13,568 nt of DNA from Methylovulum sp. (lineage in GTDB: Bacteria > Pseudomonadota > Gammaproteobacteria > Methylococcales > Methylomonadaceae): NCBI GenBank assembly GCA_028713595.1, contig JAQTNZ010000024.1, positions 1 through 13,568 on the forward strand, given 5' to 3'. The translations under genes and the position numbers were made by a program. Positions 1-7,896 of this stretch are shown here, one piece after another (position 1 is the first letter of the stretch; the number at the start of each line of letters is the position of its first letter). The notes beneath the pieces are model-generated. The model was not told where the DNA came from. It saw nothing but the letters and a program-made list of their open reading frames with translations, and did no database searches.

Positions 1-922
1 AGATGCGCAACACCCCGTCGCGCTGTTCGGCGGGCAAGCGTTGTAGTTCCGGGGTTTCGACATAGACCACTATCCATTCCGCCCGTAAACTGGTGGCAAA
101 ACGCTTGCCCGCCCGCACCAACCGCTCGGCGATGGCAGTAGGGCCTATACAGACCAAAATCCGCTCACTGACTTGCCAAACATCACGGATACGGTGATCC
201 TCCCGATAATCGAGCATCTGCGCATCGACCCGGCTGGCGGTCTGCCGCAAGGCCAATTCACGCAAGGCGATCAGGTTGCCCTTGCGAAAAAAATTCTTCG
301 CCGCCTCCTGCGCCTGTTGCGGCACATAGACCTTGCCGTCTTTTAGCCTATTGAGCAACTCATCGGGCGGCAAATCCACCAGCTCAACTTCATCGGCCTC
401 TTCAAACACCGTGTCCGGCACGGTTTCCCAAACCCGGATGCCGGAAATTTGCCCTATGTCATCATTCAGGCTTTCCAGATGCTGGACGTTGAGGGCGGTA
501 TAGACATCAATGCCCGCCTCCAGCAATTCCTCTATATCCTGCCAACGTTTGGGATGGCGGCAACCGTAGGCATTGCTGTGCGCCAGCTCATCAACCACAA
601 TGACCGAAGGCTTGCGCTTGAGGGCGGCGTCAAGGTCAAATTCCAGCAAGGCCGTGCCGCGATAGTCAATGGTTTTGGGCGGCAACACGTCCAGCCCCTC
701 CAATAAGGCCGCCGTCTCCTTACGCCCATGCGTTTCCACCAAGCCAATGACAATATCGATATGTTCGCCCCGTTTCTCCCTGGCCGCCTGCAACATGGCA
801 TACGTTTTGCCCACCCCGGCGGCGGCGCCAAAAAAAATCTTCAGATGGCCGCGCTTGGCGCGGATGGTGTTGCGTTCAACACGCGCAAGCAGTTCGTCTG
901 GGTCGGGGCGTTCATGGCTCAT
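1..922 (-). CDS. kdpD: Sensor histidine kinase KdpD, N-terminal part (cut by left edge)
   Basis: KdpD is the membrane sensor kinase that activates KdpE to switch on kdpFABC when K+ is scarce. Only the first 307 residues are in the window, read without a stop to base 1. They begin MSHERPDPDELLARVER. A Walker A-like GAAAGVGKT lies at residues 32-40, then VETHGRK, then a Walker B-like VIVVDELAHSN near 108-118 followed by RHPKRWQDIEELLEAGIDV and NVQHLESLND, all typical of the KdpD N-domain. A universal-stress-protein-like segment (ERILVCIGPT, later VVYVETPELQRLP) begins near residue 250. The membrane helices and kinase core lie outside. The ATG at 922 was chosen because it gives the family N-terminus; the ATG at 915 is out of frame. 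The ribosome site is weak. It lies 113 bp after the sigma-54 activator gene in the same direction, so it may be read through from there. kdpE is expected further left. Confidence 0.95.
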   Translation of the reverse strand, partial: MSHERPDPDELLARVERNTIRAKRGHLKIFFGAAAGVGKTYAMLQAAREKRGEHIDIVIGLVETHGRKETAALLEGLDVLPPKTIDYRGTALLEFDLDAALKRKPSVIVVDELAHSNAYGCRHPKRWQDIEELLEAGIDVYTALNVQHLESLNDDIGQISGIRVWETVPDTVFEEADEVELVDLPPDELLNRLKDGKVYVPQQAQEAAKNFFRKGNLIALRELALRQTASRVDAQMLDYREDHRIRDVWQVSERILVCIGPTAIAERLVRAGKRFATSLRAEWIVVYVETPELQRLPAEQRDGVLRI

Positions 923-1035
923 GGTGGCTGTCCGTTGTTAGGGTCAGGGCAAGTGGCGCGTAATGGGGACGTTTTTCTTTCGTGGGAACAAAAGCTAAGT
1001 TGGCTGGGATTTAATTCATCATTACCCCCCCTCCT

Positions 1036-2082
1036 TTATAATTCCAATTCGCGCATTTTCCGCGCTAAGGTGTTGCGGCTATAGCCCAAGCGTTGGGCGG
1101 CCAAATGACGCTGCCCTTTGCTTTGCCGCAAAGCGGAAGCTATCAGCACCTTTTCGGCAGATATAAAAAACTCTTTGGCAACATCACCCTCCCCGCTTGC
1201 CAAACGGCATTCGAGCCATTGGCACAACGCCTCTTGCCAATCCGTATCCTTTTTTAACATATCTATCCTTAACAATTCCAGGGGTAGGTCACGGATATGC
1301 ACTTCCCGCTCTGGGGCCATCACCGTGAGCCAATGGCAGACATTTTCCAATTGCCGCACATTGCCGGGCCAGCTCAAGCCGCACAAATAAGCTTGTGTTT
1401 CCGGGTGCAAGAATTTAATTTTTTCGTTCAGCAACACACTGGAATTTTGGAGATGGTAGCGTAACAGCAAAGGGATATCCTGGCGGCGCTCGCGCAGGGC
1501 GGGCAGCTTGAGGCGGATGACGTTCAGGCGATGGTATAAGTCTTCGCGGAACCGCCCTTCGGCAACCAAGGCTTCCAACTTCTGATGGGTCGCGGTGACG
1601 ATACGCACATCAACCCGTACAGGTGCGGCTGCGCCAACAGGATAAAACTCGCCTTCCGCAAGCACCCGCAGCAAACGGGTTTGCATGTCCATCGGCATGT
1701 CGCCGATTTCATCCAAAAATAGCGTGCCACCATGGGCCTGTTCAAACCGTCCCATACGCCGGGCATGGGCCCCTGTAAAAGCCCCACGTTCGTGGCCGAA
1801 CAATTCGGACTCCAGCAAATCCTGCGGTATCGCCGCCATGTTCAGGGCAATAAACGGCTTGTCGGCCCTAGGGCCATGCCCGTGCAGAGCGCGTGCCGCC
1901 AATTCTTTGCCCGTACCCGATTCGCCATTAATCAGCACCGTGACCGAGGAACGCGCCAACCTATTGATGGCACGGAAGACTTCCTGCATGGCGGGGGATT
2001 CGCCAATCATTTCCGGGATTTCAAAAGCAGGTGACAAAGGCACCGCTTGCTCCAGGCGATAAACCTGGGCAGTATTTTTCAT
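1036..2082 (-). CDS. NtrC-like sigma-54 activator lacking a receiver domain
   Basis: Predicted enhancer-binding activator of sigma-54 RNA polymerase, 348 residues. After about 24 leader residues it goes straight into the AAA+ domain. Seen are IGESPAMQEVFR (26-37), Walker A GESGTGKE (53-60), the sigma-54 contact loop GAFTGA (100-105), Walker B GGTLFLDE (118-125), FREDLYHRLNVIRLKLPALRERR with the arginine-finger region, and WPGNVRQLEN. A Fis-type helix-turn-helix ends the protein (AAQRLGYSRNTLARKMREL). From memory it aligns with enterobacterial NtrC from about residue 125 to its end, so the phospho-receiver domain is missing while ATPase, sigma-54 contact and DNA-binding parts look intact. Its start overlaps the stop of the channel gene by 4 bp (ATGA), so there is no room for a receiver upstream in this frame. 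Activity cannot depend on Asp phosphorylation; control may come from expression level, a partner protein, or be absent. The target promoters are unknown: I found no convincing -24/-12 site in the window. Confidence 0.9.
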   Translation of the reverse strand: MKNTAQVYRLEQAVPLSPAFEIPEMIGESPAMQEVFRAINRLARSSVTVLINGESGTGKELAARALHGHGPRADKPFIALNMAAIPQDLLESELFGHERGAFTGAHARRMGRFEQAHGGTLFLDEIGDMPMDMQTRLLRVLAEGEFYPVGAAAPVRVDVRIVTATHQKLEALVAEGRFREDLYHRLNVIRLKLPALRERRQDIPLLLRYHLQNSSVLLNEKIKFLHPETQAYLCGLSWPGNVRQLENVCHWLTVMAPEREVHIRDLPLELLRIDMLKKDTDWQEALCQWLECRLASGEGDVAKEFFISAEKVLIASALRQSKGQRHLAAQRLGYSRNTLARKMRELEL

Positions 2083-2609
2083 ACAGCTTCTCCATCAGTA
2101 TCAGAGGGTACAGGGTTAATGGGCGGCATCACGTCACGACTGGCGGCCAACAGCTTTTCTAACGCCTCCATGCGTTCGTTCAGGTAAACCAGCTCGACAA
2201 GGATACGGTCTTCGCTGCCTTGGAGGCTATTGGCTTCCTGTTCGATACGCAACACGCCACCTCCTAAAGAATCCATGTTTTTACCGATCAGCGTCACTGA
2301 AATCAGCGCGGTGAACAGCGAAAAAAACACTAGGCCAAACAAAATCAATGCCGCTGCCAACAAACGCCCCAAAAAGGAAACGGGGACGACATCACCGAAA
2401 CCGACATGGGTCATTGTCACCCAAGCCGACCATATCCCATCCAAAGGTGAGCCAATGTTCGGGTCGATCAGAAACAGCAATAAGCCGACCGCCAAGGTCG
2501 TTATGACCGCCAGCAACACCAGATAAGCCAATGGCTTGGATTTAAAAAGGCCGATCCTAAGGCTATCTCCCCAAAGAACCGCATTATGACATTCTGTAAA
2601 CAAGCGCAT
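2079..2609 (-). CDS. Two-helix K+-channel-like membrane protein
   Basis: Small ion channel of the Ion_trans_2 / KcsA-like type, 176 residues, inner membrane, probably tetrameric. Seen in order: a cytoplasmic start, TM1 at about 26-48, a pore helix at about 57-67 (LDGIWSAWVTMT), a selectivity filter HVGFGD at 68-73, and TM2 at about 82-108. A charged, heptad-like C-terminal helix follows (about 118-160, including ILVELVYLNERMEALEKLL), likely a coiled coil. The usual filter is TVGYGD or TVGFGD; here the first position is His instead of Thr, which removes the side chain that lines the innermost K+ site, so ion selectivity is uncertain. AAGGAAA precedes the ATG. The gene overlaps the sigma-54 activator gene by 4 bp, so the two are almost surely co-translated. 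A MITE-like element abuts its upstream side. Confidence 0.85.
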   Translation of the reverse strand: MRLFTECHNAVLWGDSLRIGLFKSKPLAYLVLLAVITTLAVGLLLFLIDPNIGSPLDGIWSAWVTMTHVGFGDVVPVSFLGRLLAAALILFGLVFFSLFTALISVTLIGKNMDSLGGGVLRIEQEANSLQGSEDRILVELVYLNERMEALEKLLAASRDVMPPINPVPSDTDGEAV

Positions 2610-2633
2610 AGCGTTATTTCCTTTTATTTTTTA

Positions 2634-2790
2634 ATATATACTTCAAATGGTCACGTTTTCGGTTTTTTTAAGTTAATCCGTTCGTGGTGAGCTTGTCGAA
2701 CCATGAGCGGATTAACCGTTCAGCCTTCGACAGGCTCAGGCCGAACGGTTAATCCTAAAACCGAAAACGTGACCGTTTGAAGTATATTTA
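2634..2790. mobile_element. MITE-like palindromic element, copy 1
   Basis: About 155 bp of nested inverted repeats without a gene. The outer arms, 2636-2666 and 2757-2787, are 31 bp and match at 30 of 31 positions (core CACGTTTTCGG). Inside are two further hairpins: TTAATCCG/CGGATTAA (2673-2680 with 2708-2715), enclosing a GTTCGTGGTGAGCTTGTCGAAC-type motif, and AACCGTTC/GAACGGTT (2714-2721 with 2743-2750), enclosing AGCCT/AGGCT. These inner motifs resemble dispersed palindromic repeats common in proteobacterial genomes. The outer end (GACCGTTTGAAGTATATTT) recurs at 8574-8592, so this is a repeat family. The left end sits about 25 bp before the channel start codon and may supply an AT-rich promoter part. 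No transposase is present, so any mobility would be non-autonomous. Confidence 0.75.
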
Positions 2791-2843
2791 GAAATTATCA
2801 TCGACATGAGCGCCCGCATCCCCTAGTCATTTTTGTAAACATT

Positions 2844-2862
2844 CGTCTTTTCTTAATAGACG
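2844..2862 (-). terminator. Weak hairpin after the PepSY-like gene
   Basis: CGTCT (2844-2848) pairs with AGACG (2858-2862) around a 9-base loop, 12 bp past the stop codon of the small secreted protein. On the minus strand it is followed by AATGTTTAC rather than a clear T-run. The stem is short, so this is a weak terminator at best. Confidence 0.25.
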
Positions 2863-2874
2863 CGGACTGGACGT

Positions 2875-3174
2875 TTATTCATCAATTAGCTGCTGTTCGC
2901 GGATAATGCCCCCATTTGCCAAATCGCACAACACAAACCACTCAATAGCGCCATTCGCCCGTATCTCATAACGCACCAAAAAATTCCCGTGCCGATGGAG
3001 TATCTGTTGTTGCACAACAACCCCAGGATGCAGCAGCTGCGCTTCCCGCTGGCAGGTTTCATAATAAACCTTACTGGGTGGCAGGGTATATTGCTCGGCA
3101 ATGCTGGCATTGGCACCGATAGGGGTAAGTGATAAGGAAGTCACCAGCCACCAGCAGCTATGTCTAATAGCCAT
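2875..3174 (-). CDS. Small secreted PepSY-like protein
   Basis: 99 residues. The N-terminus looks like a Sec signal peptide: MAIRH, a hydrophobic core (CWWLVTSLSLTPIG), and a probable cut after ANA near residue 23, so the product is likely periplasmic. The rest resembles a single PepSY-type module: a helix (KVYYETCQREAQLL), a strand (GVVVQQQIL), then YEIRANGAIEWFVLCDLANGGIIREQQLI, matching the pattern of two strands followed by D-x-x-x-G. The assignment is by pattern only; PepSY domains are often thought to inhibit or bind other exported or membrane proteins. A strong AGGAGGAG lies 4 bases before the ATG. It sits between kdpC and the channel gene in the same direction, so it may be a periplasmic accessory to either, but nothing in the sequence proves this. 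Confidence 0.7.
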   Translation of the reverse strand: MAIRHSCWWLVTSLSLTPIGANASIAEQYTLPPSKVYYETCQREAQLLHPGVVVQQQILHRHGNFLVRYEIRANGAIEWFVLCDLANGGIIREQQLIDE

Positions 3175-3206
3175 AGCACTCCTCCTGTTTGAAAGTAGTT
3201 CGGATA

Positions 3207-3242
3207 AAGCGGCGGGCGATCCTTGTTTGTTGCCCGCCGTTT
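3207..3242 (-). terminator. GC-rich hairpin downstream of kdpC
   Basis: An 8-bp GC stem CGGCGGGC (3210-3217) / GCCCGCCG (3232-3239), extended to 11 bp by a G-T and two A-T pairs, encloses a 14-base loop. It lies about 100 bp past the kdpC stop and 33 bp before the next start codon. The minus-strand continuation is CTTTATCC, not a full U-tract, so it may only lower read-through from kdpFABC into the downstream genes or stabilise the upstream mRNA 3' end. Confidence 0.45.
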
Positions 3243-3338
3243 GGCATATTGGCTGGCCTTTTGTAGTTGTTGCGGCTATGTACGGCCATCCTATGCCTAT
3301 GCCTCAAACCTTGCCAAGCAATATCCCTACAATCCCAT

Positions 3339-3914
3339 CTAGCGCATGGCATCCAAGGCCAAGTTTAAACTCAAGACATTAACCCTAGGTTCACCAAACA
3401 GCCCCCATTGCCGCCCTTCGGTATGGGCTTGCACCAAATCACTGAGTTTGGCGGGGGCGATCTTACGCGCCTTGGCAATGCGTGGGATCTGATAGGCCGC
3501 CGCCGCCGGGCTGATATGCGGGTCTAGTCCGCTACCTGACGCAGTAATCAGGTCTACCGGAACGGGCAGTTTATTATCAGGGTCGGCGGCTTTTAGGGCT
3601 TCGACCCGCGCCTTGACGGCATCAACCAAAGCCGGATTGGTAGGGCCTAAGTTAGAGCCGCTGGAGGCGCCGGCATTATAAGGGAAGGGGCCGGTGGCGG
3701 AAGGCCGTCCCCAAAAATGGCCGGGGCTGCTGAACGGTTGCCCGATTAGGCCGGAACCGCTGGTCTTGCCGTTTTCGGCGACTATCAGGCTACCGTTGGC
3801 TTGCCCAGGAAACAGCAACTGCGCCAACCCTGTCACCAGTGCCGGATAAACCACGCCCGTCAACACCGTTAAAATAACAAACAACATGACCGCAGGTTTT
3901 AAATGCTTAACCAT
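3339..3914 (-). CDS. kdpC: K+-transporting ATPase subunit C (KdpC)
   Basis: KdpC is the single-span subunit of the KdpFABC high-affinity K+ pump; its periplasmic domain helps assemble and stabilise the KdpA-KdpB complex. The protein is 191 residues, the usual size. Seen: one membrane helix at about 4-25 ([21 protein letters not shown]), then the KdpC signature stretches [38 protein letters not shown], and [18 protein letters not shown] followed by Q-x-x-R-IA-AR. The ATG at 3914 was chosen over an ATG 24 codons upstream because AAGGAG lies 7 bases before it, the upstream start would run into the kdpB end, and the family N-terminus fits. It starts 10 bp after the kdpB stop. Confidence 0.96.
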   Translation of the reverse strand: MVKHLKPAVMLFVILTVLTGVVYPALVTGLAQLLFPGQANGSLIVAENGKTSGSGLIGQPFSSPGHFWGRPSATGPFPYNAGASSGSNLGPTNPALVDAVKARVEALKAADPDNKLPVPVDLITASGSGLDPHISPAAAAYQIPRIAKARKIAPAKLSDLVQAHTEGRQWGLFGEPRVNVLSLNLALDAMR

Positions 3915-3924
3915 AACTAACTCC

Positions 3925-5997
3925 TTAAACCAAGCCCAGCGTGACCAGAACCAAGTCAATCGCCTTAATGCCAATAAATGGGACAATCAAGCCGCCCACG
4001 CCGTACACCAACAAATTGTTTTGCAACAACGTGGCGGCACCGACAGGCTTGTACTTGATACCTTTTAACGCCAACGGGATCAGCGCGACGATAATCAGGG
4101 CGTTGAAAATCACCGCCGACAGTATCGCACTGGCCGGGGTCGCCAGTTTCATCACGTTCAACACATCCAGCACCGGATAGGTGGTGGCGAACGCGGCGGG
4201 GATAATCGCAAAATATTTGGCGACATCATTGGCGATACTGAAGGTGGTCAAAGCCCCGCGTGTCATCAGCATTTGTTTGCCGGTTTCGACAATTTCAATC
4301 AGCTTGGTGGGGTTGGAGTCCAAATCGACCATATTACCGGCCTCTTTAGCCGCTTGGGTGCCGCTGTTCATCGCCACGGCCACATCCGCTTGCGCCAGTG
4401 CCGGGGCATCGTTGGTGCCATCGCCGGTCATCGCCACCAAACGGCCTTCCGCTTGGTATTGGCGGATCAGTTTCAATTTCGCTTCAGGGGTCGCTTCGGC
4501 GAGAAAATCATCAACCCCAGCCTCGGCGGCGATAGCGGCCGCAGTCAGGCGGTTATCGCCGGTAATCATGATGGTCTTAATGCCCATCTGACGCAATTCG
4601 GCAAACCGCTCCTTAATGCCGCCTTTGACAATATCCTTAAGCTCAATCACCCCCAATACCCGTGTACCTTCCGACACCACCAGCGGGGTGCTGCCGCGCC
4701 GCGCCACATCATCGACCACCTTACGGAACTCCGGCTGGAATTTACCTCCCTGCTCTTCAATATGGCTACGGATAGCGTCCGCGGCCCCTTTACGGATTTG
4801 CCGCCCTTCAATATTCACGCCGCTCATGCGGGTTTGCGCGGAAAAATGCACGAAAGTGGCCCCTAAGGACTGCACGTCCCGCTCCCTAAAGCCGTATTTT
4901 TGTTTTGCCAACACCACCACACTACGGCCTTCGGGGGTTTCGTCAGCCAGTGAGGCCAATTGGGCGGCATCGGCCAACTCCCGTTCGGCAACCCCGGCCA
5001 CGGCGATAAACGCGGAAGCTTGACGGTTGCCCAAGGTAATCGTGCCGGTTTTGTCCAGCAACAATACATCAATGTCACCGGCGGCTTCCACGGCACGGCC
5101 TGAGGTGGCAATAACGTTTTTCTGCATCATCCGACCTATGCCCGCCACACCGATAGCCGACAGCAAGCCGCCGATAGTGGTCGGGATCAGACACACCAGC
5201 AAGGCCACCAGCACGGTGATGGTGATCGGTTGCCCCGCCCCTGAAGTCGCCACGGCATACCAAGAAAAAGGCAACAGGGTCACGGTCGCCATCAGGAACA
5301 CCAAAGTCAAGGCCACCAGCAAAATGGTCAAGGCAATCTCGTTAGGGGTTTTTTGCCGTTTGGCATTTTCCACCATCGCAATCATCCTATCCAAAAAGGC
5401 CTCGCCAGGGTTGGCGGTGATACGCACCACCAACCAATCGGACAACACCCGTGTCCCGCCTGTCACCGAGCTAAAATCGCCGCCGGATTCGCGGATCACC
5501 GGAGCGCTTTCGCCCGTAATCGCGCTTTCGTCCACCGAAGCGACCCCCTCAATGACCTCACCATCGCCCGGGACAAAATCGCCCGCTTCTATTAGCACCA
5601 CGTCCCCACGCCGCAAGCTGGAACCGGCCACTTTAGAATAATTGGAGCCATGGCGTGGTTCGTCCAGTTTTTTTGCGGCAATATCGCGTTTGGCGCTGCG
5701 CAAAAACGCCGCCTGCGCCTTGCTGCGCCCTTCAGCGACCGCTTCGGCAAAATTGGCGAACAACACCGTACCCCATAACCATAAGGAGATCGCCAAAACA
5801 AAGTTGGCAGGTTCCTCGCCGTTGCCGTTAAGGGCCAGCACCCACAACAGGGTGGTCAGCATACTGCCGATATAAACGACAAACATCACCGGATTTTTCC
5901 ATTGTTGCTGTGGTGACAGCTTGCGAAACGCGTCCACAAAGGCGTCGCCCAGCAATTGCGGGTCGCCTAAAGACATCAAAACAGATTTGTTGCTCAT
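3925..5997 (-). CDS. kdpB: K+-transporting P-type ATPase subunit B (KdpB)
   Basis: KdpB is the catalytic P-type ATPase that hydrolyses ATP to drive K+ uptake through KdpA. 690 residues, close to the familiar 682. Key motifs are all present: the actuator loop TGES at about 160-163 (its Ser is the known inhibitory phosphorylation site in the E. coli enzyme), the phosphorylation motif DKTGT with Asp near 315, KGAADAIR in the nucleotide domain, [10 protein letters not shown], and the hinge motif [16 protein letters not shown] near 523. Membrane helices occur in the expected places (for example [20 protein letters not shown] near the start and several at the C-terminus). The ATG at 5997 was chosen because AAAGGAAA lies 5 bases upstream and [10 protein letters not shown] fits; an in-frame ATG 22 codons earlier falls in the spacer after kdpA. 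That spacer carries a copy of this start region (see 5992-6076). Confidence 0.97.
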   Translation of the reverse strand: MSNKSVLMSLGDPQLLGDAFVDAFRKLSPQQQWKNPVMFVVYIGSMLTTLLWVLALNGNGEEPANFVLAISLWLWGTVLFANFAEAVAEGRSKAQAAFLRSAKRDIAAKKLDEPRHGSNYSKVAGSSLRRGDVVLIEAGDFVPGDGEVIEGVASVDESAITGESAPVIRESGGDFSSVTGGTRVLSDWLVVRITANPGEAFLDRMIAMVENAKRQKTPNEIALTILLVALTLVFLMATVTLLPFSWYAVATSGAGQPITITVLVALLVCLIPTTIGGLLSAIGVAGIGRMMQKNVIATSGRAVEAAGDIDVLLLDKTGTITLGNRQASAFIAVAGVAERELADAAQLASLADETPEGRSVVVLAKQKYGFRERDVQSLGATFVHFSAQTRMSGVNIEGRQIRKGAADAIRSHIEEQGGKFQPEFRKVVDDVARRGSTPLVVSEGTRVLGVIELKDIVKGGIKERFAELRQMGIKTIMITGDNRLTAAAIAAEAGVDDFLAEATPEAKLKLIRQYQAEGRLVAMTGDGTNDAPALAQADVAVAMNSGTQAAKEAGNMVDLDSNPTKLIEIVETGKQMLMTRGALTTFSIANDVAKYFAIIPAAFATTYPVLDVLNVMKLATPASAILSAVIFNALIIVALIPLALKGIKYKPVGAATLLQNNLLVYGVGGLIVPFIGIKAIDLVLVTLGLV

Positions 5998-6076
5998 AGT
6001 GTTTCCTTTATAGATAGCCGGTGGCCGGGCTGGCGCACACCTGCGCGGTGACCCGACCCTCACGGCTCATAGTGTT
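5992..6076 (-). repeat. 12-bp direct repeat of the kdpB start region
   Basis: AACACTATGAGC (minus-strand reading) covers the kdpB start codon at 5992-6003 and recurs exactly at 6065-6076, just after the kdpA stop. The 61 bases between are GC-rich. The upstream copy opens a 20-codon frame (6008-6070) that ends just before the kdpB ribosome site and shows no recognisable protein. The arrangement could be a small duplication or insertion flanked by direct repeats, or a short translated spacer that couples kdpA to kdpB. Confidence 0.6.
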
Positions 6077-6078
6077 GA

Positions 6079-7896
6079 TTATTTGGCTGGCCCGACACCC
6101 AGCATTTGCAAATGCTCAACCACCGGCCCCAAAGCCAAGGCGGGCACAAAGGTCAATGCCCCAACCATCAGCACCGTGCCGATCAATAAAGCGACGAACA
6201 GCGGGGTATGGGTCGGCAATGTCCCAGGCCCTACGGGAACGATTTTCTTTGCCGCCAAAGAACCGGCGATAGCCAACACCGGCACCGCCAGCCAATAACG
6301 GGAAAACAGCATCGCCGCCCCCAATAAAGAGTTATAAAACGGGGTGTTGGCCGACAAGCCACCAAAGGCGCTGCCGTTATTGTTACCTGCTGAGGACAAG
6401 GCATACAGCACCTCGCTGAAACCGTGCGCCCCAGGGTTAAAGACCGAAGATTTGCCGACATCGACCATCACCGCCAAGGCAGTGCCGCCCAACACCATCA
6501 GCGGCGGGATCAAAATAGTGACCGCCGCCATTTTCATTTCGTAGGCTTCGATTTTTTTACCCAAATACTCAGGGGTGCGCCCAATCATCAAACCAGACAC
6601 AAACACCGCGACTATCGCAAACATAATCATGCCGTACAGCCCTGAACCGACCCCGCCAAAAACCACTTCACCCAACTGCATCAGCCACATCGGTATTAAG
6701 CCACCAATAGGGGTGAACGAATCGTGCATGGCATTGACCGAACCGTTGGAAGCCGCCGTGGTCGCCACCGCCCACAACGCCGAGTTGGTGATACCAAAAC
6801 GGGTTTCCTTCCCCTCCATATTACCGCCGGATTGCCCCTCGCTTGCGACCTGGTCAACACTTAAGGCGGTAAAAGCCGGATTGCCGCTTTGCTCGGCAGG
6901 TACAGTAACAAAAATCAGCGCGACCAAAATCAGCGTCATCGCCGCCAAAATTGCCCAACCTTGGCGGGTGTCACCCACCATCATGCCGAAGGTATAGCAC
7001 AATGCCGCTGGTATCAGCAGAATCGACAGCATTTCCAAAAAGTTGCTCAACGGGGTCGGATTCTCCAACGGATGGGCAGAGTTGACGTTAAAAAAGCCGC
7101 CACCGTTAGTGCCCAGTTGTTTGATCGCCACTTGCGAGGCCGCAGGCCCCACCGCCACCACTTGCTCCTTGACTTCGACCGTTTCCATCACAGGTTTACC
7201 GCCAGCATCTTGTAAGGCGACCCCATCCGCCCCCAGTTTGGCCTGTTCATAACTGACGCTTTCCAGCAACGGCACGTTTTGGTAAGGGCTAAACGTCTGC
7301 ACGACACCCTGTCCCACCAGCACCAAAGCCAACACCAATGACAGCGGCATCAGGATATACAATGTGCTGCGGGTCATATCCACCCAAAAATTGCCGATAA
7401 TATCGGCTTTGCGGCGGGTAAAACCACGGATCAAAGCGATCAATGTCGCCATACCGGCAGCGGCGGAGACAAAATTCTGCACGGTCAGCCCCAGCATTTG
7501 GGTCAGGTAACTCATGGTCACTTCGCCGCCGTAACCCTGCCAGTTGGTGTTGGTGGCGAAACTGGCGGCGGTGTTAAACGCCGAGTCCGGGCTGACGTTG
7601 GGCAAGTTTTGCGGGTTAAACGGCAGCGAAGCTTGCACACTTTGTAGCCCGAACACAGCCAAAGCCCCCAATAGGTTAAATATCAACAAGGCAATGGCGT
7701 AATCCGTCCAGCGCATCTCTTGCTGTGGGTTGACCCCACTGAGGCGGTAAATCAAGGTCTCCAGCGGCGCCAACAGGCGGTTTAGCCCCACTGGCTCATC
7801 TTCATAAATTTTCGCCATATAAAGACCTAACGGTTTCGCCAAGGCCACCAAGACGATCACATACAACGCGATTTGCCATAAACTGTTACTTGTCAT
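6079..7896 (-). CDS. kdpA: K+-transporting ATPase subunit A (KdpA)
   Basis: KdpA is the channel-like subunit that binds and translocates K+ in the KdpFABC pump, with ten membrane helices and four pore-loop repeats. 605 residues, longer than the 557 of E. coli; part of the extra length is a loop of about 30 residues before GPAASQVAIKQLGTNGGGFF. Signatures: SAAAGMATLIALIRGF, GTNGGGFFNVNSAHPLENPT near residue 262, TTAASNGSVNAMHDSFTPIGG near 375, and SAGNNNGSAFGGLSANTPFYN without its last residue being distinctive, near 500. The ATG at 7896 was chosen because it gives the family start (MTSNSLWQIALYV), has GGAG upstream and overlaps the kdpF stop by one base; a longer in-frame start at 7980 would only translate kdpF DNA in the wrong frame. 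Confidence 0.97.
   Translation of the reverse strand: MTSNSLWQIALYVIVLVALAKPLGLYMAKIYEDEPVGLNRLLAPLETLIYRLSGVNPQQEMRWTDYAIALLIFNLLGALAVFGLQSVQASLPFNPQNLPNVSPDSAFNTAASFATNTNWQGYGGEVTMSYLTQMLGLTVQNFVSAAAGMATLIALIRGFTRRKADIIGNFWVDMTRSTLYILMPLSLVLALVLVGQGVVQTFSPYQNVPLLESVSYEQAKLGADGVALQDAGGKPVMETVEVKEQVVAVGPAASQVAIKQLGTNGGGFFNVNSAHPLENPTPLSNFLEMLSILLIPAALCYTFGMMVGDTRQGWAILAAMTLILVALIFVTVPAEQSGNPAFTALSVDQVASEGQSGGNMEGKETRFGITNSALWAVATTAASNGSVNAMHDSFTPIGGLIPMWLMQLGEVVFGGVGSGLYGMIMFAIVAVFVSGLMIGRTPEYLGKKIEAYEMKMAAVTILIPPLMVLGGTALAVMVDVGKSSVFNPGAHGFSEVLYALSSAGNNNGSAFGGLSANTPFYNSLLGAAMLFSRYWLAVPVLAIAGSLAAKKIVPVGPGTLPTHTPLFVALLIGTVLMVGALTFVPALALGPVVEHLQMLGVGPAK

Noticed and set aside
1009..1035. Strong AGGAGGGGGGG followed by ATGATGAATTAA after the sigma-54 activator gene
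   Set aside because: It opens only a three-codon frame, and no longer frame follows before kdpD; it may be a lost start but supports no gene.
2673..2750. CRISPR-like repeats in the 2.7 kb region
   Set aside because: The repeats are inverted and nested, not direct with spacers.
3280..3325. Possible sigma-54 promoter (TTGGCAAGGTTTGAGGCA, minus strand) before the PepSY-like gene
   Set aside because: The GG-to-GC spacing is 11 instead of the strict 10, and the -12 half lacks TTGC.
4273..4866. Long plus-strand frame of 197 codons opposite kdpB
   Set aside because: It is antisense to a highly conserved gene in GC-rich DNA, with low-complexity His/Arg-rich translation and no ribosome site argument.
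5998..6063. Longer kdpB start at 6063 adding 22 residues
   Set aside because: The added Arg/Pro-rich residues are unlike KdpB, and the ATG at 5997 has a good ribosome site.
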